From NCBI RefSeq assembly GCF_042680805.1, contig NZ_JBHUEM010000045.1, forward strand, positions 62,001 to 126,000: a stretch of DNA of 64,000 nt. Direction: 5' to 3'. Of the stretch, positions 24,729-34,059 are shown piece by piece; within the stretch, counting starts at the first letter, position 1, and every line of letters starts with the position of its first letter. The notes under the pieces were generated by a model. The model had not been told where the DNA came from. It saw only the letters and a program-made list of their open reading frames with translations, and searched no databases. The DNA comes from Bacillus_CJ salitolerans (GTDB lineage: Bacteria > Bacillota > Bacilli > Bacillales > SA4). The position numbers were made by a program, and so were the translations under genes.

Positions 24729-24802
24729 TTCCATATCCTCCTCCAAATTCATTACTTTCATTTTAACAGATAAATGGGAATAGTCAGTATTTTTTTACAA
24801 AT

Positions 24803-24829
24803 AAAAAAAGCCTTGCCCACCGGCAAGAC
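24803..24829 (-). terminator. Intrinsic terminator after small basic protein gene
   Basis: CTTGCC / GGCAAG stem followed by GCTTTTTTT on the minus strand, about 90 nt downstream of the small gene at 24916. Confidence 0.75.
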
Positions 24830-24915
24830 CAGTTCTGTACAATTTCCCCCACAAATGCCGTGTTATCATCTGTTCTTATTCATCCAATCACAAACATTGC
24901 AGGAGGTTGATAAAG

Positions 24916-25044
24916 TTAACGCTTTTCCTTAGCATTCGCTTTTTCAGCTTCAACTTCTGCATAAGAAGCAAATTCACGTCCATTTCCTTTTTTCACATTA
25001 TCATTTCGTTGTGCATTTGCATTCGCATTCTTCGTTCTACCCAT
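24916..25044 (-). CDS. Small Asn/Lys-rich protein, 42 aa
   Basis: ATG 25044 has AAAGGAG 9 nt upstream. The product MGRTKNANANAQRNDNVKK to EAEKANAKEKR is hydrophilic and basic, with Asn-Ala repeats and one FASYAEVEAEKA helix. This resembles small spore-associated proteins of Bacillus, but the exact family is not recognised. It has its own terminator and lies alone between two longer minus-strand genes. Confidence 0.65.
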   Translation of the reverse strand: MGRTKNANANAQRNDNVKKGNGREFASYAEVEAEKANAKEKR

Positions 25045-25111
25045 TATATTCAACTCCTTTTGCTATTTACCCTTATAGTTTGAGTTGTTGAAGAACGAAT
25101 TATGAATGGTG

Positions 25112-25153
25112 AAAAAAGACAAAAAACCTTATCGTGAATAAGGTTCTTGTCTC
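25112..25153 (-). terminator. Intrinsic terminator of the ypbS-sulfurtransferase group
   Basis: AACCTTAT / ATAAGGTT stem extended by AGACAA / TTGTCT, followed by a T-rich tail on the minus strand. Confidence 0.82.
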
Positions 25154-25186
25154 GCCTTTACTTGGCTATTTTCCCCAAAAAGCTCT

Positions 25187-26017
25187 TCATTCTTTTTCAA
25201 TAGGGTTATCAGGATAACTAATCCAATCACTCCAGCTCCCTATATAAAGCTTCACATCCTCAAAGCCAGCTTCCTTAAGAGCTAATACATTTGGACAAGC
25301 AGTTACACCTGAACCACAATAGACAATGATTGGCTTCTCTTTTTCTACATTTGAAAATCTTGATTGCTGTGAAGCTGTATCTTTCCATAACCCATTTTGC
25401 TCAAAACCATCTAGCCAAAAAGCATGCTTAGCGCCTGGTATATGACCTGCAACAGGATCAATCGGTTCTTCTATTCCTAAATAGCGTCTTTCTTCTCTTG
25501 AATCAATGATGTTGATGTCCTTTGAGTTTATACTACCTTGAACGTTTGAAACACTAGCGAGTAACTGTGGTTGTATAACCGGAATAAATTCATGCTTTTG
25601 GAACGAAGGAATTTGATTGCTAGTGGGATATCCCCTATCCTTCCACAAGGAATAGCTTCCGTTTAGGACAAACGATTGGGAATGTCCGATATATTGAAGC
25701 AGCCACCATAATCTCGATGCCATCGCGCCATTTTGATCATCATAGGCAATAACCGTAATATCCTTACTAATTCCTAGTTCTCCCAATTTTTGAGAAAGCT
25801 CTTTTAGATTGGGAAGAGGGTGCCTTCCTCCATGCTCCTTAACCTGACCTGATAAATCCTTTTCAAGGTCTAAGTAAACAGCATTTTCAATATGGTCATC
25901 AAGATAGCTTTGATAACCTGCATCCTTTTTTCCTAATTGAAATCGACAATCGACAATTCTAACGCTCTCATCATTTCTATGGGACAGCAGCCAATCCATT
26001 GATTTAATATACTTCAT
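25187..26017 (-). CDS. Sulfurtransferase, two-domain rhodanese
   Basis: 276 residues with two rhodanese domains (about 1-140 and 150-276). The active-site loop in the second domain is VYCGSGVTACPNV. The CGSGVTA form is typical of 3-mercaptopyruvate-type sulfurtransferases. The first domain, with YDDQNGAMASRLWW in the equivalent place, lacks the Cys and is inactive, as in the family. It would move sulfane sulfur to cyanide or a thiol in the cytoplasm. AGGAAG lies 6 nt before the ATG, which is 2 nt after the ypbS stop, so the two are coupled. Confidence 0.9.
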   Translation of the reverse strand: MKYIKSMDWLLSHRNDESVRIVDCRFQLGKKDAGYQSYLDDHIENAVYLDLEKDLSGQVKEHGGRHPLPNLKELSQKLGELGISKDITVIAYDDQNGAMASRLWWLLQYIGHSQSFVLNGSYSLWKDRGYPTSNQIPSFQKHEFIPVIQPQLLASVSNVQGSINSKDINIIDSREERRYLGIEEPIDPVAGHIPGAKHAFWLDGFEQNGLWKDTASQQSRFSNVEKEKPIIVYCGSGVTACPNVLALKEAGFEDVKLYIGSWSDWISYPDNPIEKE

Positions 26018-26018
26018 C

Positions 26019-26285
26019 TTAGCTTCCTGCTTTTACACGTTCTACATATTCTATGATCATCTCTTCAGTCACTAACTGACGCTGCGGTACAACACCTTGT
26101 TTGGCGAGCTCATTGATTTTGTTTGTCACTTCATTAATTTTCGTTGTTGAAAACGCTAATCCTTGCTTACATCTTCCAACAGCCTCTTCAATATAACTTT
26201 CTCTCAATGCGTCAAGCTTTAGAAAGTCCTTTAAGATTGCATGCTGCTTTCTTGAATGAGCACTTATTTCCTTATGAACACTCAT
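26019..26285 (-). CDS. ypbS: YpbS, DUF2533 protein
   Basis: 88 residues, mostly helical: MSVHKEISAHSRKQHAILKDFL, then ESYIEEAVGRCKQGLAFSTTKINEVTNKIN, and EEMIIEYVERVKAGS. This matches the DUF2533 family and the place of ypbS next to ypbR. Its ATG overlaps the stop of the preceding small gene (ATGA), with AAGGAAGGAG upstream. Function unknown. Confidence 0.82.
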   Translation of the reverse strand: MSVHKEISAHSRKQHAILKDFLKLDALRESYIEEAVGRCKQGLAFSTTKINEVTNKINELAKQGVVPQRQLVTEEMIIEYVERVKAGS

Positions 26286-26476
26286 ATTGATTCTCCTTCC
26301 TTTATAATGCCTCTTTTTACCATTAATTTATATACGTTATCCTTCGGTGTCCAACAGTTAAATTTAAAATTTGGTTTTGTTTCATATCCTAAACGGGAGC
26401 AAGTAAAAATAGATGAGTTTTCACTTTTTTCCACACGATAATGAATGCAAGTTGCGCATGCATGAAAAGGGTTCAT
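26282..26476 (-). CDS. Small Cys-rich protein between dynA and ypbS
   Basis: About 64 residues with a CATCIHYR pair and further Cys at FTCSRL and FNCWTPK, so a four-Cys metal site is plausible. Basic and hydrophilic otherwise. Two starts are possible: ATG 26482 and ATG 26476. The second has better spacing (8 nt) from AAAGGGGG. It overlaps ypbS by 4 nt and follows dynA by only a few bases, so all are in one operon. Family not recognised. Confidence 0.72.
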   Translation of the reverse strand: MNPFHACATCIHYRVEKSENSSIFTCSRLGYETKPNFKFNCWTPKDNVYKLMVKRGIIKEGESI

Positions 26477-26490
26477 ATCCATTTCCCCCT

Positions 26491-29400
26491 TTATTGGATG
26501 AGTCTTGAAACTTTACTTTGAATTCCTCTGAGCTCTTCAATATCCATTTTCTCAGATAAAATATCAAAAAGACCTTCAAAATAGTGTTGAACTTCTATCT
26601 CTCCATGATTTCGCCAGTTTTTAACTTTATTCAAGAACTCTTCCTTATAAAATTGTGCCATTTCTAGAGATCGTTCTTCTAAATAGTCAGTAACTGGCTT
26701 TTGTAGAGCAGATTCGAGGTCGTCTCTCATTTGTTTCTTCCCATTCTTTTCAAAGAAAGACTTTGGATTTTTAAAGGAAGATAACACCTTGTTAATAGGA
26801 TCACGATTTATATTCGGAAGAGCACTTCGTATATCGAGTGTCTTAATTTTTTCGCCCTCGACGAAAGAAAGCTGCAATGATTCATGGTACTTTAAAATCT
26901 CTTCGTTTGTATAATGATGAATGGATGTTAGCTGTTTATTTATGAAGCCTTCCAATCGAACACTAGTCGCACGCAATTCCTGTGCTAAATCAAATGCTAC
27001 AAATTCTAATAATTCCTCTAAGCATTGAGATAATGCTTTTTTAATGTTCTTTGATTCATCAGATAAAACTGATGGATGGAACGATTCAGTAAACATGTCG
27101 GTAAAACGTAAAAATATTCGCTGCTTTACGTAATACACAAGCTCTTTTGTTTCTTTCTCAAGTGCACGTTCATACGATTGAGTCGACATAGACTGTATCA
27201 ATTCTAATATATGAGAAAAATCTTGTTCTAACTTTTCTTTTCGTTGCTCTTTTTGTTCATTACCGATTAAAGCCGTTTCAATATATTCACTAATGATATG
27301 CTCTACACGCTTTAAATCTAACCTTGCGGAAGCGACAGTAAGCTCCGTTAACTCATACTTAATAAAATCCTTAAACTCTGTTTCAAATTGAGCTATCCCA
27401 GAGCTTTTTAATACGGAATGATGTATTGGCTCCCCTTCTTTTTCCTTTAAGGCAAGCTGACTAGATAATGGATAAATCCTTGGGTTACGTATACCATAAC
27501 TCATAAGCTGATCTGTTACATAATCTGTAACAAGAAATAACTCATCTTCAGAAGCGGCCAAATCAGCAGCATTGATCATAAAGAACATTTTATCAAGTTC
27601 GAACGCATCCTTCACACGTCCTAACTGGATAAGGAACTCTCGATCAGCCTTTGAGAAGGCATGATTATAATAGGTTACAAAGAGAATAGCATCAGCATTT
27701 TTAATATACTCAAAGGCTACCCCTGTATGTCTAGCATTTATAGAATCTGCCCCTGGGGTATCAACTAATGTAATTCCTTGCTTCGTTAGGGGACAATCAT
27801 AATGGACATCTATCCACTCCACAAAACATGATTTTTCTTCATTTGCCACGAATTCTTCAAATTTTTCAAGACCGACAAATAATAGCTGACCGAGATGGTC
27901 TTTCATTTGATGATAACCATTATGAACAGCCTTTAAAAAACTGTAATGTGGTTTTTGACGTGGCTCAATGTCTGTCAGGTGTAATACTTTTTCAATCAGC
28001 TTAAGAGCTTCTGGCATAGAGTGGAAGGCAAGATCAAAGAATTTTAATGAGAATTGTAAATCTTTTTCTAGCTGCTCTTGATCTTTTACTTGGACTTTCA
28101 CAGTTCCATGCGGAATTTCATCTGTTACCGGCTTGATTTTATTAATGGTTGCAGTTGTTGGATTTGGGGATACAGGTAATAATTTTGTTCCCATTAATGC
28201 ATTTGCAAAGGATGATTTGCCCGCACTAAATGCCCCGAACAATGCAATGGTAAATGATTGATGTTTTAAACGATTTGCCTTATCGGTTAATTGCTGAACA
28301 ATTGTTTGAGTACCTTTTAACCCTCTAAGTGACGAGGTTACCACTTCAATTTTTTCAACCATTTTCATCGGATCAACATTTCTTGTTAAAGTTGAAGAAT
28401 TCTGTTTATCCTCTAAAGCAATGGGAGCTTTAGGCTTTTCTTTCTTGACTTCATATTTCCCTACGACTTGTGTAGCCTTCTTTTCGTTGAATGCATGAAG
28501 TAGTGATTGCTTTACCTCCTGTACATCAGACATGGGTCCTTCCATCAGTATCGTTTTTAGGCGATTCTCTAGAGAGGTTAATTCACTTCTCACATTATTT
28601 AAGTAGTGAACAGCGTCTACATACTCATCATACTTTTTTAGCTCTTGTTCTGATTCGTGCAGCTCAGCTTCCACTTTTTTCTGAAGAAAATCAAGCCAGG
28701 TATCAAGTATTTTGTGAGCTTCATGCTTATATCGCTTCTTACATTCATTTGCTACATCGTTTGTAAAATGAAGTACGGTGTCTCCTGTTACTTTTGCACC
28801 TGTTTTTACGAGATTGTGTAAATCTGCTTTCGTCATTTCTACCTTTAAATCATGAAGTTCTGTACTAAATGTTCCTTCTAAATCATAGTTAGATAAGAAA
28901 GTGGATAAAAGGTCCTTTACATGCCAATTAATTTGAGATTCTACTTTTTCCATTAAATCTTCATAAAATGCTTGTAATCGGTCTTGTCTTTCTGTCTCTG
29001 TCTTTTGCTTAGAAAATATAAATCCGACTTTAAACTCTGGCTGAATGGATTCTAGGAATAATTTTGCCAACTCGCGTGTTTGGAATGGCATGACATAAGC
29101 ACTTTCTAGTAGTTTTGTTAACTCTTTATTAAACCAAATTTTAGCCTCTTCAACAGTTGCTCGTTTTTCAACAATATGTTTCTGGAGAGAAGATACTGTT
29201 TTAGACAGCTCGTCTATTTGTTCTTTTGTTAAATGAGCTATTTTTTCTAACCACTTTTCTGAATCAGTAGTTCTTTCTTCAGCATGCCGTTGTATATGCT
29301 CCATTATTAAGGTTGAAGCTGAATGTTGCACGCCCTCTAATAGAGCCTCATCACGATTTTCCCACTTTAAGGATAATAGAGATTTCAAATCACTTAGCTG

Positions 29401-30153
29401 GTTATTTGGACTGGTTTCATCTTTTAAGCTTGTATAAAATATACCTTCAGGATGAACTCCCCAATCGCTAAATGAACGAATAACACCTTGTTGAAATTCG
29501 TTAAAAGGAAGCTCTGAATCTTGATGCTTATCAATTTGATTAATAACCAAATAAATGGGCTTGTTCATTTCTTGTAGCTTCTTTGTAAAATGAAAGCTTA
29601 CTTCTGATTGAACATGATTATAGTCCATCATATAGAGAATGATATCTGCCAGGTGAAGCGCAGATTCAGTGGCAACTCTATGTGCATCATCGACTGAGTC
29701 AATTCCAGGAGTATCTAAGATGGTTACTCCATCTGGAATGTAAGAGGATGCTGTACTAATCTCAATCCATTCCACTTCGTCTCCATCCATGCAAAATTTC
29801 TTGATTTCATTCAAATCATAAGGTGCCGGAAATTCCAACACTTCCCCATTGAAAAGGTATACTCTTGCAATCTCCTCACCGCTTCTAACTTTCACTAGGT
29901 TAGCACTTGTCGGAATCGGACTGGATGGGAGTATTTCATTGCCAGCTAGTTCATTAATCATGCTGGATTTCCCAGCAGAAAAGTGCCCGCAAAACCCAAT
30001 ACTATATTCACGGTCATGTACCTTTTTAAGCAACTGAACCATTTTTCTTGCTCGATCTTGATCACTTTTTTTCATTTCCTCATAAAGACCAGTCAAATTT
30101 GTCATTAGTTCGTCATGTGATAGACTTGGTCTCCCAGTTGTTAGCTGAGTCAT
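26491..30153 (-). CDS. dynA: Two-headed dynamin-like GTPase DynA
   Basis: About 1220 residues with two complete dynamin-type GTPase modules in tandem. P-loops are GHFSAGKSSMINEL (near residue 60) and GAFSAGKSSFANAL (near 645). The switch/G3 motifs are LDTPGID and VDTPGAD, and the G4-like motifs are VINQID and MINAAD. Long coiled-coil helices follow each head. DynA (YpbR) tethers and fuses membranes and protects the envelope against pore-formers and phage. The duplicated architecture and position beside ypbS and ypbQ identify it. The start is placed at 30153, with AAAGGGG 10 nt upstream; 30162 is an alternative. Confidence 0.95.
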   Translation of the reverse strand: MTQLTTGRPSLSHDELMTNLTGLYEEMKKSDQDRARKMVQLLKKVHDREYSIGFCGHFSAGKSSMINELAGNEILPSSPIPTSANLVKVRSGEEIARVYLFNGEVLEFPAPYDLNEIKKFCMDGDEVEWIEISTASSYIPDGVTILDTPGIDSVDDAHRVATESALHLADIILYMMDYNHVQSEVSFHFTKKLQEMNKPIYLVINQIDKHQDSELPFNEFQQGVIRSFSDWGVHPEGIFYTSLKDETSPNNQLSDLKSLLSLKWENRDEALLEGVQHSASTLIMEHIQRHAEERTTDSEKWLEKIAHLTKEQIDELSKTVSSLQKHIVEKRATVEEAKIWFNKELTKLLESAYVMPFQTRELAKLFLESIQPEFKVGFIFSKQKTETERQDRLQAFYEDLMEKVESQINWHVKDLLSTFLSNYDLEGTFSTELHDLKVEMTKADLHNLVKTGAKVTGDTVLHFTNDVANECKKRYKHEAHKILDTWLDFLQKKVEAELHESEQELKKYDEYVDAVHYLNNVRSELTSLENRLKTILMEGPMSDVQEVKQSLLHAFNEKKATQVVGKYEVKKEKPKAPIALEDKQNSSTLTRNVDPMKMVEKIEVVTSSLRGLKGTQTIVQQLTDKANRLKHQSFTIALFGAFSAGKSSFANALMGTKLLPVSPNPTTATINKIKPVTDEIPHGTVKVQVKDQEQLEKDLQFSLKFFDLAFHSMPEALKLIEKVLHLTDIEPRQKPHYSFLKAVHNGYHQMKDHLGQLLFVGLEKFEEFVANEEKSCFVEWIDVHYDCPLTKQGITLVDTPGADSINARHTGVAFEYIKNADAILFVTYYNHAFSKADREFLIQLGRVKDAFELDKMFFMINAADLAASEDELFLVTDYVTDQLMSYGIRNPRIYPLSSQLALKEKEGEPIHHSVLKSSGIAQFETEFKDFIKYELTELTVASARLDLKRVEHIISEYIETALIGNEQKEQRKEKLEQDFSHILELIQSMSTQSYERALEKETKELVYYVKQRIFLRFTDMFTESFHPSVLSDESKNIKKALSQCLEELLEFVAFDLAQELRATSVRLEGFINKQLTSIHHYTNEEILKYHESLQLSFVEGEKIKTLDIRSALPNINRDPINKVLSSFKNPKSFFEKNGKKQMRDDLESALQKPVTDYLEERSLEMAQFYKEEFLNKVKNWRNHGEIEVQHYFEGLFDILSEKMDIEELRGIQSKVSRLIQ

Positions 30154-30293
30154 TGCTTTCATTCCCCTTTGTGTAAATCCACCTGAGCTGAATTATCACT
30201 ATACATTTTACTGCAAATACGTTCGTTTTCCTATCATTAAACAAAAAATATACAAAAAAGGACTAATATCAATTATTTAGTCCTCAAAAGTCT

Positions 30294-30857
30294 TTATGTT
30301 CGTTTCATTCGAAAGGGTGAAAATCTCGATACCTTTTCAAACTGCTCTGTATAATTGGTCTCTTGTATTAAAGCTTCTTCTTCAACCTTAATTCGGATTG
30401 ACAGCATCCATAAATTTAATAACGAAAAGAAAATCGCTGTCCAATACGCTTGAAACATAAGAGGAATAATAAGAATTTCAAGTACAACAATCACATAATT
30501 AGGGTGCCTCAGATATTGATATGGGCCCTTATTTACAATCGTAGCATTTGGCAAAATAATGATTTTTGTGTTCCAAAATTTCCCTAGTGATGCAAGTACC
30601 CATATTCTTAATCCTTGTGTGACGATGAAAAGGAACAATAGAAATAGCCATAAGCTCGAAAGTTTCCTTTCAAAGGCTAACACCTCAATGAAGAAAAAGA
30701 ACAGGAACGCTACATGCAATACTACTATGATCGGATAATGCTGCCTGCCATACTCAATTGCCCCGCGTTCCTTCATCCACATTTCATTCGATTTGGCAAT
30801 CTTCAATTCAAACACTCGTTGAAGGAGGATATAAGAAAAAAAGAGATAAAAGAGCAT
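30294..30857 (-). CDS. ypbQ: YpbQ/BpsB, isoprenylcysteine-methyltransferase-type membrane enzyme
   Basis: 187 residues with about five membrane segments and the ICMT-like C-terminal signature GPYQYLRHPNYVIVVLE, followed by EEEALIQ. In B. subtilis this enzyme (BpsB) O-methylates alkylpyrones made by the adjacent polyketide synthase. The start at 30857 overlaps the stop of bcsA as TAATG, with GGAAGG 6 nt upstream, giving coupled translation. The longer frame starting at 30875 is rejected. Confidence 0.88.
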   Translation of the reverse strand: MLFYLFFSYILLQRVFELKIAKSNEMWMKERGAIEYGRQHYPIIVVLHVAFLFFFFIEVLAFERKLSSLWLFLLFLFIVTQGLRIWVLASLGKFWNTKIIILPNATIVNKGPYQYLRHPNYVIVVLEILIIPLMFQAYWTAIFFSLLNLWMLSIRIKVEEEALIQETNYTEQFEKVSRFSPFRMKRT

Positions 30858-31954
30858 TAGGCACCTTCCTCCCATTTCACTAATAAAAGTTCAGAACTAA
30901 AACCAGGTCCTAGGGCTGCAATTAATCCATATTCACCATCTGATATCTCTTTTTTCATAAAATCATCTACTACATAATAAACTGTGGCAGATGATATGTT
31001 CCCATGCTTTTTTAAAATGTTTCTAGAGCTTTCTGTCATTTCGTGAGTTAGGTTTAACGCTGATTCGTATGCCTCAATCACTTTTTTTCCACCCGGATGT
31101 GCAATAAAGTGCTTAATCTCATTCATGCTTAATTCATACTTTTTTAAAAATTTTTCTACGTTTGGTTTTAACCACTCTCGAATAATTAACGGTATATCCT
31201 TTGAAAAAATAACATATAATCCTTCATTTCTTACATCCCAGCCCATTACATCTTCTGAATGAGGCATAAGCGTAGATTGGGTATCGACAATGGATGGTAG
31301 AGTGTTTTTTTTAAAGTATTCCTTCGTCTGTACTTTATCACCAATGAGTAAAATGGCAGCTGCTCCATCTGCAAACAAAGAGGTTCCAATAAGATTACTC
31401 TTTGAGCGGTCATTCTTTTGAAACGTAAGACTGCATAGCTCTACTGCAACCACTAAAACTTTTGAAGTTGGAAAAGCCAAGCAATATTCAAAGGCTCTTG
31501 ATAACCCAGCCGCTCCTCCAGCACATCCTAATCCCCATATAGGAATGCGTTTTGTATGAGGAGAAAAGGGCAGTATATTCATAATTTTAGCATCAATACT
31601 CGGTGTCGATATCCCAGTCGAGGATATAAAGAAAATGGCATCAATGTCATGGCATTCAATTTCGTTATGTACATATGTATGGCTTCGGAGGCAGTTTTTA
31701 ATCGCACGAACACTTAATGAGATAGCATTTTCTATATAGGCATTATTTTTTTCTTCAAATGTATGATCTTGTTTGAACCAATGAAGGTCTTTTACAAAAT
31801 TACGCTCTTCTATATCACCATTATGGAAAACCGTTAGTAATCTAGAAATGTCTTTGAAAGAATCTTGAAATATTTCGTTTGCAAATTCCATAGATGTATG
31901 TTGATCCAATGGGTATGGAGGTACACTTATACCGACAGATGCTAGTTTTGGCAA
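30857..31954 (-). CDS. bcsA: Type III polyketide synthase (chalcone synthase-like)
   Basis: 365 residues. The catalytic triad is visible: Cys near 144 in GLGCAGGAAG, His near 285 in FIAHPGGKK and Asn near 318 in KHGNISSAT. The B. subtilis homologue (BcsA, also called BpsA) makes triketide and tetraketide alkylpyrones from fatty acyl-CoA, which the adjacent methyltransferase modifies. The two-gene operon is conserved. The ATG at 31954 has GAAGGAGAAAG upstream. It marks the right edge of the conserved ypzA-bcsA block; to its right the sequence becomes accessory. Confidence 0.93.
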   Translation of the reverse strand: MPKLASVGISVPPYPLDQHTSMEFANEIFQDSFKDISRLLTVFHNGDIEERNFVKDLHWFKQDHTFEEKNNAYIENAISLSVRAIKNCLRSHTYVHNEIECHDIDAIFFISSTGISTPSIDAKIMNILPFSPHTKRIPIWGLGCAGGAAGLSRAFEYCLAFPTSKVLVVAVELCSLTFQKNDRSKSNLIGTSLFADGAAAILLIGDKVQTKEYFKKNTLPSIVDTQSTLMPHSEDVMGWDVRNEGLYVIFSKDIPLIIREWLKPNVEKFLKKYELSMNEIKHFIAHPGGKKVIEAYESALNLTHEMTESSRNILKKHGNISSATVYYVVDDFMKKEISDGEYGLIAALGPGFSSELLLVKWEEGA

Positions 31955-32049
31955 AATGCTTTCTCCTTCTCACTAAATTTGGTATCCTTACTTTTTCCAT
32001 TTATCAGCGAAATATACAAAGCCGAAGCTTCATGGTTTGGCATTTGGCA

Positions 32050-32340
32050 TTGTGATTTAGCACAAGAGGCTATGAGAACCCCGATTAGCCTCAAGAAGAG
32101 CAAATGTTCCTAAATGAGAAAAGGGTGCTTTTCCCCATTAATTATATAGGGTTATCCCACTCCAACTGGCGGTAAAAAACAATTCCACCAGTTGGAGGCG
32201 ATTGGATCAACTAACCTTTAGAAATAATCACTGATGGAAGCTTCACAGTATCTGAACTCGAGTAGGAATGAAATGGCAAAGATCGTCGCCTTTTCATCTT
32301 GGCTGGGCGCTGGAAACGGATTGCTAAGCACATCGTAATT
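32050..32340 (+). mobile_element. Short decayed copy of the IS1595-type element
   Basis: Two blocks match the longer remnant at 34.1-34.3 kb. One is AGCCTNAAG-AGAGCAAATGTTC (32087-32109 against 34103-34125). The other is a stretch of about 46 bp, GAAATGGCAAAGATCGTCGC with its flanks (32259-32305 against 34207-34252), over 90% identical. Between the blocks lies an unrelated inverted repeat CTCCAACTGG / CCAGTTGGAG (32159-32197). No open frame survives. The rest of the 32.0-32.66 kb gap holds a possible minus-strand terminator at 32376-32406. It also holds scraps of a decayed small frame (VKTAEDSVKDALFSK) with an internal stop. Confidence 0.65.
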
Positions 32341-32663
32341 AGATACAGTTAAAAACTTATCATTTCTTATTCATTAAAAAAAAACTCCCCACCTTATGAT
32401 GGGAAGTAACGTTTTGGGAGAATTTATAGTTGTTGTTGTGCTTCTTTATTATAACGCATTCTGTCTTTTTTCACATTCTCAATTTATGGTAACTGTTCGA
32501 TTTTCGAGAAAAGTGCATCTTTTACGCTATCTTCAGCAGTCTTCACAAATCATACTCATCCTCGTCAAGAACAGGAGTGAGGATGATCTTGGAATGACAT
32601 TTTATATTGATCTATAAAACCTCCTACCCGCGTTTAGTATTGATGATGATGGTTGATATCGTT

Positions 32664-33770
32664 TTAGTTGGAGGCTATTTCCTTTTCGATTGTTAGAATT
32701 TCTTGTAATACTTCTTCTCTCTTTTGATCAACTTTCTCAAAATCCATTGCAGTTTTATAATATTCTTCCAACCGATCGTGAAGTCGTTTTGCTTCTGATA
32801 AAAAATTCGTCGCAAGCGTCATTTTATTTTGATAGGCTGTATTTAATTGTTCAATACTTTCCCTTTGTTTTTCTTCAATACTTGTATCCATACACAATTT
32901 GAACATATCAACAACTACGTCATTTAGCCTAAACGGATCTACAACATGCGGAGCGGTACCGTCAACAACAGCAACACTTAATGATGGGATAATCACCATA
33001 TCCATGCTGCCAGGATCAAATGCACAAGGAAAATATACAACTGAAAGTCCCTTTTCTTCAGCATACTTACCGATTTTTTTCATTAGTGTTGATTTACCAC
33101 TACCAGGTCTTCCTTTAATAATAAATCTTCGTGACAAATCTTCTGTAATATTATCAATAAAGTTCACAGCACCCTTTGGTGTAGCTGCTCCAAAAAATCT
33201 TCGTTTCAAGGTTGGCTTATCTTCTGCTTCAAATGGAAAATCAAAGATTGAACGAATTAAATCATTTGTTACATGATTTGCCTTGTCAAAATCCATAGAA
33301 CTAACATAAATCTCTTCTTTTTTTAGATGGATTTTTTTCGCTTCCTGCATGGTTTGATAAGCAGCCTTAAAACTAGTACTAATATCATTCGTTAATGAAA
33401 TAATAATTTGTTTATATTGAGTTAAGTAATGATCATCACGATATGCCCCTAGATCAATCACTTTTTCCACAACACCAGGGTATTTCGGCTCAATAACATG
33501 TGGTGCTGTTCCATCCACAACTCCTACCTTCAATGCTGGAATAACAATTCCGTCGATTGATTTATTATCGCTCGAGCAGTGTAGATACTCTAGCTCATAA
33601 CCTTTATCCATCATTACTAGGCCAAGCTTTCTCATAAAGGTTGATTTGCCTGTTCCAGGTCCACCCTTTAAGATATATAACCTATTTAACCCTTTTAACG
33701 CTTCTTCATAGAGTGAGTAAAAGCCTTGACTTGAGTTTGAACCTGCATAATAGTTTTTTATTTTTGCCAT
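32664..33770 (-). CDS. Tandem P-loop ATPase-like protein (two related halves)
   Basis: About 368 residues made of two similar halves. Each half has a Walker A (LKGGPGTGKSTFM near residue 40, IKGRPGSGKSTLM near 222). Each then has a YLHCSS- or YFPCAFD-like strand, a VVIPAL/VIIPSL strand and the identical motif VVDGTAPHV. The halves therefore arose by duplication and fusion. No transmembrane segment. I recall a family of such conserved bacterial ATP-binding proteins without a known function. The ATG at 33782 abuts the SD, so ATG 33770 is preferred, though its spacing is long (12 nt). It stands alone between two IS remnants. Confidence 0.8.
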   Translation of the reverse strand: MAKIKNYYAGSNSSQGFYSLYEEALKGLNRLYILKGGPGTGKSTFMRKLGLVMMDKGYELEYLHCSSDNKSIDGIVIPALKVGVVDGTAPHVIEPKYPGVVEKVIDLGAYRDDHYLTQYKQIIISLTNDISTSFKAAYQTMQEAKKIHLKKEEIYVSSMDFDKANHVTNDLIRSIFDFPFEAEDKPTLKRRFFGAATPKGAVNFIDNITEDLSRRFIIKGRPGSGKSTLMKKIGKYAEEKGLSVVYFPCAFDPGSMDMVIIPSLSVAVVDGTAPHVVDPFRLNDVVVDMFKLCMDTSIEEKQRESIEQLNTAYQNKMTLATNFLSEAKRLHDRLEEYYKTAMDFEKVDQKREEVLQEILTIEKEIASN

Positions 33771-34059
33771 ACCCAAAACCATCTCCCTTAGCCATTCTTA
33801 GAGGATTGCCTATTCATAAAATATGGGAAATCACACTTTTTGTGACAAAGAGGACTAGTAAATTATTATTGGCGTAGTTAAACTGTAATGTGTAAAGCTA
33901 CGAAAATTGTAAGTTATCGATAATGAATCCTAAGTTGTGAAGAATAATGGAAATAGTTGCTGGTATCCCGTCTGAGTTTCACAAATGTATTCGTTGTTAC
34001 GTCATTCCCATATACCCAAAAATTCAATTGCTTAAACATTGTGTAAAATCTGAACAGGG

